A stretch of 64,000 nt of DNA from Alphaproteobacteria bacterium (GCA_026400815.1 JAPLOI010000075.1:1-64000), one strand, 5' to 3'; numbered from the stretch's first letter, positions 52,814 through 61,418 are shown. Made by a program: numbers and translations. Notes: generated by a model not told the origin, from the sequence alone.

Positions 52814-53956
52814 ATGCGGGCATTGCGGATCACCGGCGGCAACGTGCTGGCCGAGGGTGGGTTGACCGAGGGCGAGGTGACGCTGCGCGACGGCGTGATC
52901 GATGACGGGGCGCCGGACGGTGCCCAGGTGCTGGATGCCCGCGGGCTGATGGTGCTGCCGGGAATCGTGGACATGCATGGCGATGCCTTCGAGCGGCAGT
53001 TCCAGCCGCGGCCGGGCGTGGGCTTTCCGACCGATCTCGCGCTGGAAGAGACGGAGCGGCAGTTGCTGGCCTGCGGCGTGACCACCGCGTTCCATGGCGT
53101 GACGCTGTCCTGGGAGCCCGGCCTGCGCAGCGCTGATGCATGGCGGGCAATGCTGGATGGGCTCGCAGCCCGTGCCTGGACCTGCGACATGCGCGTGCAT
53201 CTGCGTTGGGAGGCCTACAACCTCGATGCGCTGGACATGGCGATTGCGGATATCGCCGCCGGGCGGGTGCATATGCTGGCGTTCAACGACCACACGCCCT
53301 CCATCCTGAAGAAGCTGGGCGACGCCACAACGGGGGCGAAATACAGCGACCGGGCCGGGATGGAGCTGGAAGCGTTCCGGACTCTGGCCGCAAAGGTGGG
53401 CGCGCGGGCAGGCGATGTGCCGGCGGCGCAGGCGCGCATTGCCGCGGCGGCGCGGGCGGCGGGCATCCCGATGGCGAGCCACGACGACGACACGATTGGC
53501 ACGCGCGACGGGTTCCGGGCCGAGGGGGCGCGGATCTGCGAGTTCCCGGTGGCGGAGGAGGTCGGCGTGGCGGCCCGGGCGGCGGGGGATTTCGTGGCGA
53601 TGGGCTCGCCCAACGTGGTGCGCGGCAAGTCTCATCTCGGCTGGGCCTCGGCGGCGACACTGGCGGAGGCGGGCATCTGCAACGTGCTGTGCAGCGACTA
53701 CTACTACCCCTGCCTGTTGCGGGCGCCGTTCGTGCTGGCGGGGCGGGGCGTGCTCAGCCTGGCGCAGGCCTGGGCGCTGGTTTCGGCCAATGCGGCGGCG
53801 GCGGGCGGGCTTGCGGATCGCGGCGTGATTGCGCCGGGGAAGCGTGGCGACCTGGTGCTGGTGGATGCGTCGGGGCCGGCGCCCCGGTTGGTTGGAACGA
53901 TCGTGGGTGGGGTGCCGGCGCATCTGACGGCCGAGGGGTGGGGCCGGATTCAGTAA
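52814..53956 (+). CDS. Second PhnM-like amidohydrolase
   Basis: 380 residues. It matches PhnM in length and plan but has VDMHGDAFE (HGDA 55-58) in place of HTDN, RQFQPRPGV, and later SHDDDT and FPVAEEVG. The protein is clearly a paralogue of the PhnM at 46303. It could hydrolyse the same 5-triphosphate, work on a variant made from another phosphonate, or have a different cyclic or triphosphate substrate. It shares a direction with phnF and probably its transcript, so PhnF may control it. It ends against hairpin repeat copy 8. Confidence 0.85.
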   Translation: MRALRITGGNVLAEGGLTEGEVTLRDGVIDDGAPDGAQVLDARGLMVLPGIVDMHGDAFERQFQPRPGVGFPTDLALEETERQLLACGVTTAFHGVTLSWEPGLRSADAWRAMLDGLAARAWTCDMRVHLRWEAYNLDALDMAIADIAAGRVHMLAFNDHTPSILKKLGDATTGAKYSDRAGMELEAFRTLAAKVGARAGDVPAAQARIAAAARAAGIPMASHDDDTIGTRDGFRAEGARICEFPVAEEVGVAARAAGDFVAMGSPNVVRGKSHLGWASAATLAEAGICNVLCSDYYYPCLLRAPFVLAGRGVLSLAQAWALVSANAAAAGGLADRGVIAPGKRGDLVLVDASGPAPRLVGTIVGGVPAHLTAEGWGRIQ

Positions 53957-54083
53957 GCAAGGCTTCTTCTTTTTCTGAAGAAAAAAAAGCAAAAAGACTT
54001 TTGTTCGTTTGCTGGCATCTGGCGCGCGTGCAAGCGAACAAAAGTTTTTTGGTTCTTTTTTTCAAAAAAGAACATGCTTCCTT
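53957..54083 (-). repeat. Composite hairpin repeat, copy 8
   Basis: Minus-strand orientation. The central stem is long here: CTTTTGTTCG pairs with CGAACAAAAG and TTGC with GCAA inside it, with one C-A mismatch. Right-type hairpin CTTCTTTTTCTGAAGAAAAAAAAG and left-type hairpin GTTCTTTTTTTCAAAAAAGAAC are both present. It starts directly after the TAA stop of the second phnM gene. Confidence 0.92.
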
Positions 54084-54137
54084 GCTTGCCTGCGAGGGGA
54101 GTTCCCAGGTGTGCGTTTCGCCCCCTAAACTGTCTGG

Positions 54138-55187
54138 ATGACCGACCTTCATCCGATCTTCGCCACCATGACCGTTCCGGCCGACGACGTCTCCGACGAG
54201 GAGGCGGTGGCGGTGGCGCGGGCGCATTGGGGCATCGCGGGGCGCGCCAAGCTGCTGACCGGCGAGCGCGACCGCAACTTCCATCTGGTGGCGGAGGACG
54301 GGCGGGAGTTCGTGCTGAAGTTCGCCAACCCGGCCGAGCCGCCGGGGGTGACGGATCTGCAGATCAAGGCGTTGCAGCACGTGGCGCGCACGGATCCGGC
54401 GTTCAACGTACCGCGCATGGTCCCGCTGCCGGATGGCGCGATCGAGGCGGTGGTGCAGCGGGTGCCGCAGCCGGCGCGGGTGCGGTTGCTTTCGTGGGTG
54501 CATGGCACGCCGTTGCGCCATGCCCCGCGCACGGCGGCGCAGCGCGAGAGTTGCGGGCGGGCGCTGGCGCGGCTGGGGCTGGCGCTCCAGGGGTTTGCGC
54601 ATCCGGACAGCCAATACGAGCTGATCTGGGACCTGACGCATGCGCTGCGGCTGCGCGAGATCCTGCACAACCTGGAGGATGCGGCGGCGGAGCGGGCGAT
54701 CGGCGGGCTGCTGGACGATTACGAGCGCGAGGTGGCGCCGGTGCTGCCGGGGCTGCGGCACCAGGTGCTCTACAACGACATGAACCACGGCAACACGCTG
54801 GTGGACCCGGCGCACCCCGATGAGGTGGCGGGGATCATCGATTTCGGCGACCTGGTGCACACGGCGCTGGTGATCGACGTGGCGGTGGGGGCGATCACGG
54901 CGGTGGGCGAGGACATGCCGATGGCCGAGGCGCTGGCGCGATTCGTGGGCGGGTTCCATGCGGTGCGGCCGCTGCTGGCCGAGGAGGTGGCGCTGCTGCC
55001 GATCCTGACGGCGGTGCGCGCGGCGATCGGCACGGTGCTGCAGGCCTGGCACCGCAAGACGCATGTGGACAACCCGCACTACGCGAAGATGACCCCGGAG
55101 GAGCTGCAGCGGCGGCTGGACCGGATCGCGGCGCTGCGCGCGCCGGCGGTGGGGGCTGCGGTGCGGGCGGCCTGTGGGTTTGGCTGA
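54138..55187 (+). CDS. Aminoglycoside phosphotransferase-fold kinase
   Basis: 349 residues. The kinase fold is recognisable: NFHLVAEDGREFVLKF (ATP-site Lys), then LYNDMNHGNTL as the catalytic loop (normally HGDxHxxN; the first His is Asn here but the Asp and Asn are kept), and IIDFGD as the Mg-binding Asp. It resembles hydroxylysine or choline-type kinases and homoserine kinase ThrB-like proteins. Substrate unknown. Its stop codon overlaps the start of the globin-like gene (TGATG), so the products are probably made together. Confidence 0.78.
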   Translation: MTDLHPIFATMTVPADDVSDEEAVAVARAHWGIAGRAKLLTGERDRNFHLVAEDGREFVLKFANPAEPPGVTDLQIKALQHVARTDPAFNVPRMVPLPDGAIEAVVQRVPQPARVRLLSWVHGTPLRHAPRTAAQRESCGRALARLGLALQGFAHPDSQYELIWDLTHALRLREILHNLEDAAAERAIGGLLDDYEREVAPVLPGLRHQVLYNDMNHGNTLVDPAHPDEVAGIIDFGDLVHTALVIDVAVGAITAVGEDMPMAEALARFVGGFHAVRPLLAEEVALLPILTAVRAAIGTVLQAWHRKTHVDNPHYAKMTPEELQRRLDRIAALRAPAVGAAVRAACGFG

Positions 55188-55582
55188 TGGATGATGCGGC
55201 ACTGATCGAGCACAGCCTGGCGCTGGTCGCCGAGCGCGTGGGCGATCCGGCGCCGCTGGTCTATGCGCGGTTGTTCGCGGCGTTCCCGGAGCTGGAAGCG
55301 CTGTTCGTGCGCGATGTGAGCGGGATGATCCGCGGCAACATGCTGACGACGACGCTGGAGTGCCTGGTGGATTTCGCCGGGCAGGGGCCCTACGCCACGT
55401 ATTTCGTGGGCAGCGAGCGGGTGAACCATGGCGGGCTAGGCGTGCCGGCCGAGATGTTCGACCGGTTCTATGCCACGGTGATCGAGACCTTCCGTGACGC
55501 GCTTGGCGATGCCTGGACCGATCAGATCGATGGTGCCTGGGCCCGCGCCGCTGCGGGGCTTGTGGCCGCTGCGCACGGCTAG
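55187..55582 (+). CDS. Globin-like heme protein
   Basis: 131 residues. The fold is suggested by GDPAPLVYARLFAAFPELEALF at the N-terminus (quoted in part: LVYARLFAAFPELEALF) and by the proximal-His region SERVNHGGLGVP with His81, the usual H-x4-GV pattern, followed by FDRFYATVIETF and a final Trp-containing helix. Length fits a small single-domain globin. A role in binding oxygen or NO is possible. Translationally coupled to the kinase gene, an unusual pair. Confidence 0.65.
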   Translation: MDDAALIEHSLALVAERVGDPAPLVYARLFAAFPELEALFVRDVSGMIRGNMLTTTLECLVDFAGQGPYATYFVGSERVNHGGLGVPAEMFDRFYATVIETFRDALGDAWTDQIDGAWARAAAGLVAAAHG

Positions 55583-55601
55583 AAAAAGTTGCCCCACAGG
55601 A

Positions 55602-55676
55602 TGGCTCGGGCGGTAGGATTCGAACCTACGACCGATCGGTTAACAGCCGATTGCTCTACCGCTGAGCTACACCCGA
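55602..55676 (-). tRNA. tRNA-Asn (GTT)
   Basis: 75 nt including an encoded CCA. Acceptor arm TCGGGTG pairs with CGCCCGA; the D-arm (AGCTC...GAGC), anticodon arm with CTGTTAA (anticodon GTT) and T arm GTAGGTTCGAATCCTAC are complete. Confidence 0.97.
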
Positions 55677-55697
55677 ACATCCAGTGCGGAGGCCGAC

Positions 55698-55726
55698 TAT
55701 CTAGATTCCGTGGCCGGTGCGGTCAA
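55698..55726 (-). promoter_or_regulatory. tRNA-Asn promoter
   Basis: TTGACC (55721-55726) and TAGATA (55698-55703) on the minus strand, 17 nt apart, with the tRNA starting 22 nt further. A good sigma70-type match. Confidence 0.75.
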
Positions 55727-55778
55727 CCCAGGTTGTGGCAAGAATGTCGGTTTCGCTCGCGCAGGGCTGCCTCGCGCA

Positions 55779-55807
55779 TTGGTGGTGCGCGATGGCTGCG
55801 CTATAGA
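55779..55807 (+). promoter_or_regulatory. tRNA-Leu promoter
   Basis: TTGGTG (55779-55784) and TATAGA (55802-55807), 17 nt apart, with tRNA-Leu beginning 10 nt after the -10 element. Confidence 0.75.
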
Positions 55808-55816
55808 GGGGTCGGA

Positions 55817-55900
55817 GCGAGAGTGGCGGAACGGTAGACGCAGTCGACTCAAAATCGACCGACGCAAGTCATGGGGGTTCGAATCCCCCCTCTCGCACCA
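55817..55900 (+). tRNA. tRNA-Leu (CAA)
   Basis: 84 nt including encoded CCA. Acceptor GCGAGAG pairs with CTCTCGC; the anticodon stem GTCGA/TCGAC holds the loop CTCAAAA (anticodon CAA); the long variable arm marks a type II tRNA; T arm GGGGGTTCGAATCCCCC. Confidence 0.97.
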
Positions 55901-55937
55901 GTTCCCGCGATGCCGGTTGGGACGAGGGTGTGGCCGA

Positions 55938-58283
55938 ATGATCTTCCGGAGCAACCTCTTCGCCCGGCTGTTGGTCCTGGTGGTGGCGGCCACCATGCCC
56001 GCGCTGCTCGTGCTGGTGTACCTGCAGCAGGACCTGCGCAACGACCGGATGGAGCGGATTCCGGGCGAGGCGCTGCAGCAGGCCGAGCTGATCAATTCTG
56101 ATATGCGCAGCGTGATGGAGGGCGCGCGCCAGCTGGGGGCGGCGATGGCGCGCTATGCCACGGTGCGCGGGCTGGATGCGCGCTGCGTGGGCCATATGCA
56201 CGAGGTGCAGGGCGACCTGCCCTCCTATGCCGTGGTGTCGGTGCGAGATGGCGAAGGCCGGCTGGTGTGCAGTTCGAACCCCGCGGCGGCGAGTGCCGCG
56301 ATGGAGCAGCACTGCACGCGCCCCGGCCATGCGCAAGATCCGTGGGCGGTGCGGACCGGGCTGTTCACGCCCGCCACCGCCGCTCGCGGCCCCGTGCTGC
56401 CGCTGTGCATCGCCTTTCCCGCCAGCGAGGGCCGCATCGGCTACCTGGTGCTGGAGCTGAGCCTGGATTGGCTGGCCGGGCACATCGCCGAGCTGCCGCT
56501 ACCGACGCGCAGCACCGTGGGCATTGCCGACCGGGAAGGCACGGTGCTGGTGCGTGTGCCCGACCAGGGGATGGCAGGGCGCAAGCTGCCGGATGTGGTG
56601 CTGCCGGTGGTGGGCAGTGCGCAGCGTGGCAACGTCTGGGCCACGGGGATGGATGGGCGGGAGCGGATCGTGGGCTATGTGCCGGCGGGCATCCCGGTGC
56701 AGGGCGTGTTCGTCAGCATCGGGCTCTACGCCCCCGACATCCTGGCCGATATCGACGATGCCGCCTGGCAGGGGCTGTTGCTGATGCTGCTGGGCGCGGC
56801 GTTGTCGCTGCTGCTGGCCACCTTCGCGGGCGAGCGCTTCGTGCGCCGGCCCACGGCGGCGCTGCTGGATGCGGCGGGGCGCTGGTCGGAAGGCAACCTG
56901 CATGCGCGGGCGCGGCTGCAGGAGGCGCCGGGCTCCGAGTTCGGGCGGCTGGCGGCGGCGTTCAACGCGATGGCCGAGGCGCTGGGCCGTCGGCGCGCGG
57001 AGCTGGAGGAGCTGAACGCCACGCTGGAGGCCCGCGTGCAGGAGCGCACGCGCGACCTGGAGGAAAGCCGCAACCGGCTGGAGCACGAGATCGCCGAGCG
57101 CGAGCGCACCGAGGTGAAGCTGCACCAGGCCCAGAAGCTGCAGGCGGTGGGGCAACTGGCCGGCGGCATCGCGCACGACTTCAACAACCTGCTGACCGCC
57201 GTGGTGGGCGCGCTGGACCTGATCCATCGCCGGCTGCCGCCGGAGCAGGCGCAGCTGCGGCCGCTGGTGGAGAACGCGCTGGAGGCGGCCCAGCGCGGCG
57301 GGCGGCTGACAGCGCAGCTGCTCGCCTTCTCCCGCCGCCAGCGCCTGCTGCCGGCGCCGACCGACCTCAACGTGCCGGTGCTGGCGCTCACGGGCCTGCT
57401 GGCCAGCACGCTGGGGCGCAACATCCGCATCGAGACCGATCTTTCGCCGGAGCTGTGGCCGGCCATGGTGGACCCGACGCAGCTGGAGGCGGTGGTGCTG
57501 AACCTCGCCATCAATGCTCGCGACGCGATGCCGGAGGGGGGGGTGCTGACCATTCGCACCCGCAACCTGTCGCTGCACGACGGGCATGACGGCTATCCCA
57601 ACGCGGCGCCCGGGGACTACGTGGCGCTGGAAGTGACCGATACCGGCAGCGGGATCGACCCCGTGGTGCTGGAGCGGGTGTTCGAGCCGTTCTTCACCAC
57701 CAAGCCGGCCGGGGAGGGGGCGGGGCTGGGCCTCTCCCAGGTGCATGGGCTCGCGGTGCAGTCGGGCGGGGATGTTCGCATCTCCAGCCGGTCGGGCTTC
57801 GGGGCCTGCGTGGAGGTGCTGCTGCCGCGCGCGCCCGTTGGTATGCCGATGGCCGGGGCGGAGGCGGGGCCGCAGGCGCAGGCACGGCTGCGGCGGCTGC
57901 GCGTGCTGGTGGTGGATGATGACCGGGCGGTGCGCGAGATGGCGGCCGAGATGCTGATGGAACGCGGCCACAACGTTGTAACCGCGGCGGACGGCACGCA
58001 GGCGCTGGCGATCCTCGATGGTCCTGTCGCGCACGAGCAGCCCTTCGACCTGATGCTGGTGGACTATGTCATGCCCGGCATGAATGGCGTTTCGCTGATC
58101 CAGGCGGCCCAGGTGCTGCAGCCTGGCCTGCGGGCGCTGCTGGTGACCGGCAATGCGGAATCGCAGACCGCGGAGCTGATCGATTCCGGCCAGGTGATGC
58201 GCAAGCCGTTCACCATCGCGCAGCTGGAGGAGCGCATGGCGCGCCTGCTGGAGGATGGCAGGGCCCTCGCCACTGCGTCCTGA
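55938..58283 (+). CDS. Hybrid sensor histidine kinase/response regulator
   Basis: 781 residues from ATG 55938 with GAGGGTG upstream. A first membrane helix (LLVLVVAATMPALLVLV) leads to a periplasmic sensing domain of about 260 residues with Cys pairs, then a second helix (LLLMLLGAALSLLLATF), HAMP, a coiled coil, the HisKA domain with His413 in GGIAHDFNN, and the ATPase domain (NLAINARDAM, DTGSGI, GLGLS). A receiver domain at the end carries Asp709 (LMLVDYVMPG). It has no separate regulator with an output domain nearby, so its target is unknown. The 37-nt gap to tRNA-Leu leaves little room for its own promoter. Confidence 0.88.
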   Translation: MIFRSNLFARLLVLVVAATMPALLVLVYLQQDLRNDRMERIPGEALQQAELINSDMRSVMEGARQLGAAMARYATVRGLDARCVGHMHEVQGDLPSYAVVSVRDGEGRLVCSSNPAAASAAMEQHCTRPGHAQDPWAVRTGLFTPATAARGPVLPLCIAFPASEGRIGYLVLELSLDWLAGHIAELPLPTRSTVGIADREGTVLVRVPDQGMAGRKLPDVVLPVVGSAQRGNVWATGMDGRERIVGYVPAGIPVQGVFVSIGLYAPDILADIDDAAWQGLLLMLLGAALSLLLATFAGERFVRRPTAALLDAAGRWSEGNLHARARLQEAPGSEFGRLAAAFNAMAEALGRRRAELEELNATLEARVQERTRDLEESRNRLEHEIAERERTEVKLHQAQKLQAVGQLAGGIAHDFNNLLTAVVGALDLIHRRLPPEQAQLRPLVENALEAAQRGGRLTAQLLAFSRRQRLLPAPTDLNVPVLALTGLLASTLGRNIRIETDLSPELWPAMVDPTQLEAVVLNLAINARDAMPEGGVLTIRTRNLSLHDGHDGYPNAAPGDYVALEVTDTGSGIDPVVLERVFEPFFTTKPAGEGAGLGLSQVHGLAVQSGGDVRISSRSGFGACVEVLLPRAPVGMPMAGAEAGPQAQARLRRLRVLVVDDDRAVREMAAEMLMERGHNVVTAADGTQALAILDGPVAHEQPFDLMLVDYVMPGMNGVSLIQAAQVLQPGLRALLVTGNAESQTAELIDSGQVMRKPFTIAQLEERMARLLEDGRALATAS

Positions 58284-58342
58284 CCGGGTCGACAGCCCCG
58301 GCCGTGGCGGCCATGGTGCCGGCGCAGGGCGGGGGACGGCTT

Positions 58343-59893
58343 ATGGCGGGTGATGCGGCAGGCGCGGTGGCGCCGGTGGTGGAGACCCAGGCCGGGCAGG
58401 TGCGCGGTGCGGTGGTGGATGGCGTGCTGGCCTTCAAGGGCGTGCCCTATGCCGCCCCCACCGCCGGCGCGGCGCGCTTCCTGCCACCTTCGCCGCCAGT
58501 GGCCTGGGCCGGGGTGCGCGATGCCACCGCGTATTCGGGCCATGCGCCGCAGATGGGGCTGCGGCCTGCCTCTCGCCCTGAGCTCGCCGATCTCTATGGC
58601 GTGGGTGATACCTCCGCGCCGACGGAAGACTGCCTCTCGGTGAATGTCTGGACCCCCGCCGCTGATGGCGCGAAGCGGCCGGTGATGGTGTGGCTGCATG
58701 GCGGGGCCTTCAGCTACGGCACCGGCAATGGCGAGCGCAGCCGCGGCAGCCGGCTGGCACGGCGCGGCGATGTGGTGGTGGTGTGCGTGAACCACCGGCT
58801 GAACATCCTGGGGTTCCTCGATCTGTCGGCGCAGGGCGACGCCTGGCGGCATTCGGGCAATGCCGGGATGCTGGACATCGTGGCGGCGCTGGAATGGGTG
58901 CGGGACAACATCGCGGCCTTCGGCGGCGACCCCGGCTGCGTGACGGTGTTCGGCGAATCCGGTGGCGGCGGGAAAGTGTGCACGCTGATGGGCATGCCGG
59001 CGGCGCAGGGGCTGTTCCATCGCGCCGTGGTGCAGAGCGGTGCCGTGGTGCTGCATCGCACGCAGGAACGCGCGGCGCGGCTGACCGATGCGGTGCTGCA
59101 GGAACTGGGCACCGATGCCGCCGGGCTGGCCGCGGTGCCGCTGGAGCGGTTGATGGCCGCGGTGGCGCCGGCGCAGCGTGCGCTCGGGCCCTCGGCGCGG
59201 CCGCTGCTGGACCGCTACCCGTTCGGGCCTGTGGTGGATGGCGAGGTTCTGCCGCGGCAGGTGTTCGCGCCCGATGCGTCGGCGCTGTCGGCGCATATCC
59301 CGCTGCTGATCGGGGACATGAAGGACGAATCGGCCAGCTTCGTCGCCACCGACGACGCGATGTGGTTCCGCACGCTGGACGAGGCGGAGCTGCGGCGCCG
59401 GGTGGCGGCGCTGGCCGGCGGCGATGCAGATCGGGTGATCGCGGCCTATCGCGCCGCCAACCCCGGCATGAACCCGGCGGAGCTGCTGATCGCGATCAAG
59501 ACCGATGCCGAGTTCCGCCTCCGCTCCCTGCTGGTGGCCGAACGCCAGGCGGCGCTGCGGGCGGCGCCGGTGTTCATGTATTCGTTCGAGTGGGAGACGC
59601 CGGTGCATGAGGGGCGGCTGAAATCGCCGCATGCGCTGGACGTGCCCTTCGTGTTCGACACGCTGGATTTGACGCGCGCGCATGGCGACCGGGCGGAGGC
59701 CTTCGCGCTGTCGGCGCTGATGGCGGAAACCTGGATCGCCTTTGCCCGCACCGGGCGGCCGGCGCATCCGAACCTGCCGGACTGGCCGGCCTTCGACACG
59801 GCGCGGCGGGCAACGATGGTGCTGGATGCCGAATGCCGGCTGGTGCACGACCCGCGGCCGCATGGGCGAATCTGGGCCGACATCGCGGGCTGA
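58343..59893 (+). CDS. Type B carboxylesterase
   Basis: 516 residues from ATG 58343 (ATG 58313 is also in frame). The oxyanion and N-terminal signature VWLHGGAFSYG and the nucleophile elbow FGESGGGGKV (normally GESAG) are clear. EDCLSVNVWTP is the second family signature. A catalytic His is expected near residue 400 (SPHALDVPFVFD). Cytoplasmic; there is no signal peptide. It cleaves carboxyl esters; substrate unknown. Confidence 0.88.
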   Translation: MAGDAAGAVAPVVETQAGQVRGAVVDGVLAFKGVPYAAPTAGAARFLPPSPPVAWAGVRDATAYSGHAPQMGLRPASRPELADLYGVGDTSAPTEDCLSVNVWTPAADGAKRPVMVWLHGGAFSYGTGNGERSRGSRLARRGDVVVVCVNHRLNILGFLDLSAQGDAWRHSGNAGMLDIVAALEWVRDNIAAFGGDPGCVTVFGESGGGGKVCTLMGMPAAQGLFHRAVVQSGAVVLHRTQERAARLTDAVLQELGTDAAGLAAVPLERLMAAVAPAQRALGPSARPLLDRYPFGPVVDGEVLPRQVFAPDASALSAHIPLLIGDMKDESASFVATDDAMWFRTLDEAELRRRVAALAGGDADRVIAAYRAANPGMNPAELLIAIKTDAEFRLRSLLVAERQAALRAAPVFMYSFEWETPVHEGRLKSPHALDVPFVFDTLDLTRAHGDRAEAFALSALMAETWIAFARTGRPAHPNLPDWPAFDTARRATMVLDAECRLVHDPRPHGRIWADIAG

Positions 59894-59930
59894 TGGTCTG
59901 GGCGCCGTTGCCCCTGTAGGGTGCGGCATC

Positions 59931-61418
59931 GTGAGTTCTGGAGCTGCCATCGTGCCGACGATCCTGCGTATGTCGCTCGATGCCATCCTGGGCCTGGCGG
60001 ATTTCCTCGATGACGTGCCCCGGGATGCCGAAACGGTCCGGATTCCCGAATTCCCGACCGCCGAGGACCTGCTCGCCGTCACGGACGATGCCGAGCGGGA
60101 TTGGCGAACGGAGCAGCTTCTGAGCCGGCTTGCCGCCCGCGCGGCGCTGCGTGACCGCATGGGCATCGCTGTGGTCCGGCTGGAGGGCGCGGCGTATCGC
60201 CAATGGTTGGCTGGGCGGGTGAACGCGCCGGCGTTGCAGACCGAGTATCTGCAAAGCCGGACGGACATGCTGTCCGGCGCGGCCGCGCTGCGGGCGTTGG
60301 GGTTGCCGCTTGAGGTGGCGAAGCCGCTGGGCAAGCTCCGGCCAGCCGTCGGGAGCAGCCTCGCGGCCCGGCTGGCCCGCTGGGTGATGCGGGAGGAGTC
60401 CTCGCCGGAGGAGCTGGAAAGCCTGGCCGCGGAACTGCTGCAGAAGCGCCAGGATGGAGCCATCAGGATTCTGCAGGATATGCTGGAGCCCGAGGATTTC
60501 GGCTTCATCGCGCATGCGATCGACGAGATGGCGGCACAGGCTGAGCTGGCGACTCCGGACGGGCCCCGGCCCGGGTTTGTGTTCCTCATTCCCGCGGTGC
60601 GGGCGGGGGAGGGTGCGCCGCCGCCCGTTCCCGCTTCGCTGGCAGCCCGTCTGGCGGGGCTGAAGCTGGGTGGCGCGTTCGGCCATATCGGGTTCGCGCC
60701 CTTCCTGATCGAGACCGACGCCATTCTGGCCCTGACGCCCAGCCAGCTGAGGCAGGTCGCGACCGCCTTGGCCGCAGGGCAGCTGCCGCCGGTGCAGCCC
60801 GCCGGCGGCGCGGCGACGGAGGTTGCGCTGCTCGGCATCGCGGCAGGCGCCGGGGAGGATGGCGACCTCGACAGCGAGGAGAGCGAAGAGGCCTTCAGCG
60901 CGGGATTGCAGGCATGGGGCGACGCCATCCAGCAGGAACTGGGCCTTGTTGCCGAGGAGCCGGTGTTCCTCTCCCGCGCCCGGGACATCCTGCGGCGCGT
61001 GGAACTGGCCATCCCGGATGAAGGGATGGACGGCGGGGGCGACCTGGAAGCCGACGCGGCGGCGGTCGCTGCCCTGGCGCAATACGTGGCGCAGGCCGGC
61101 CAGGGCCTTGCCGCCGTGGTTTTCGAGGATGGTTCGTCTGAAACCTATCGGATCGCCGATGGGCTGGTTGCCGGCAACGACGCCGCTGCGCTCGATCATG
61201 GTCTGGCGGAGGCGTTGTCGACCGTCGGGACCCTGCTGGTCTTCGGGCGCCGGGAGGCCGGGGGATTCGGTCTGACCGGCTACGAGCTGGTGCGAAATGT
61301 CATCCGCCCGCTGTCTGCGGCCGAGGTGCGGGGCATGGCAGCGGCATTTGCCGAGGCGCTGGGTGGCGCGCCGGTAGAGTCCGCCGAGGCGCCGATGCTG
61401 GAATACGATCCCGGCTGA
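59931..61418 (+). CDS. Uncharacterised 495-residue protein
   Basis: The reading frame runs with normal codon use from GTG 59931, or ATG 59970. Rich in Ala, Leu and Glu, mostly helical, without signal peptide, membrane segment or recognised motif. A Trp-poor N-terminal half (LSRLAARAALRDRMG) and a hydrophobic middle stretch FGHIGFAPFLIETDAILALTP are visible. A short acidic run (EDGDLDSEESEE) near 310 may be a linker between two domains. I do not recognise the family. It lies alone between an esterase gene and tRNA-Cys. Confidence 0.7.
   Translation: MSSGAAIVPTILRMSLDAILGLADFLDDVPRDAETVRIPEFPTAEDLLAVTDDAERDWRTEQLLSRLAARAALRDRMGIAVVRLEGAAYRQWLAGRVNAPALQTEYLQSRTDMLSGAAALRALGLPLEVAKPLGKLRPAVGSSLAARLARWVMREESSPEELESLAAELLQKRQDGAIRILQDMLEPEDFGFIAHAIDEMAAQAELATPDGPRPGFVFLIPAVRAGEGAPPPVPASLAARLAGLKLGGAFGHIGFAPFLIETDAILALTPSQLRQVATALAAGQLPPVQPAGGAATEVALLGIAAGAGEDGDLDSEESEEAFSAGLQAWGDAIQQELGLVAEEPVFLSRARDILRRVELAIPDEGMDGGGDLEADAAAVAALAQYVAQAGQGLAAVVFEDGSSETYRIADGLVAGNDAAALDHGLAEALSTVGTLLVFGRREAGGFGLTGYELVRNVIRPLSAAEVRGMAAAFAEALGGAPVESAEAPMLEYDPG

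Noticed and set aside
4106-54083. The hairpin repeats as a CRISPR array
   Set aside because: Units are 3-17 kb apart, in both orientations, with no spacers; no cas gene seen.
55710-55937. Longer start of the hybrid kinase gene
   Set aside because: The extension would translate tRNA-Leu; ATG 55938 has its own ribosome binding site and starts before the first membrane helix.
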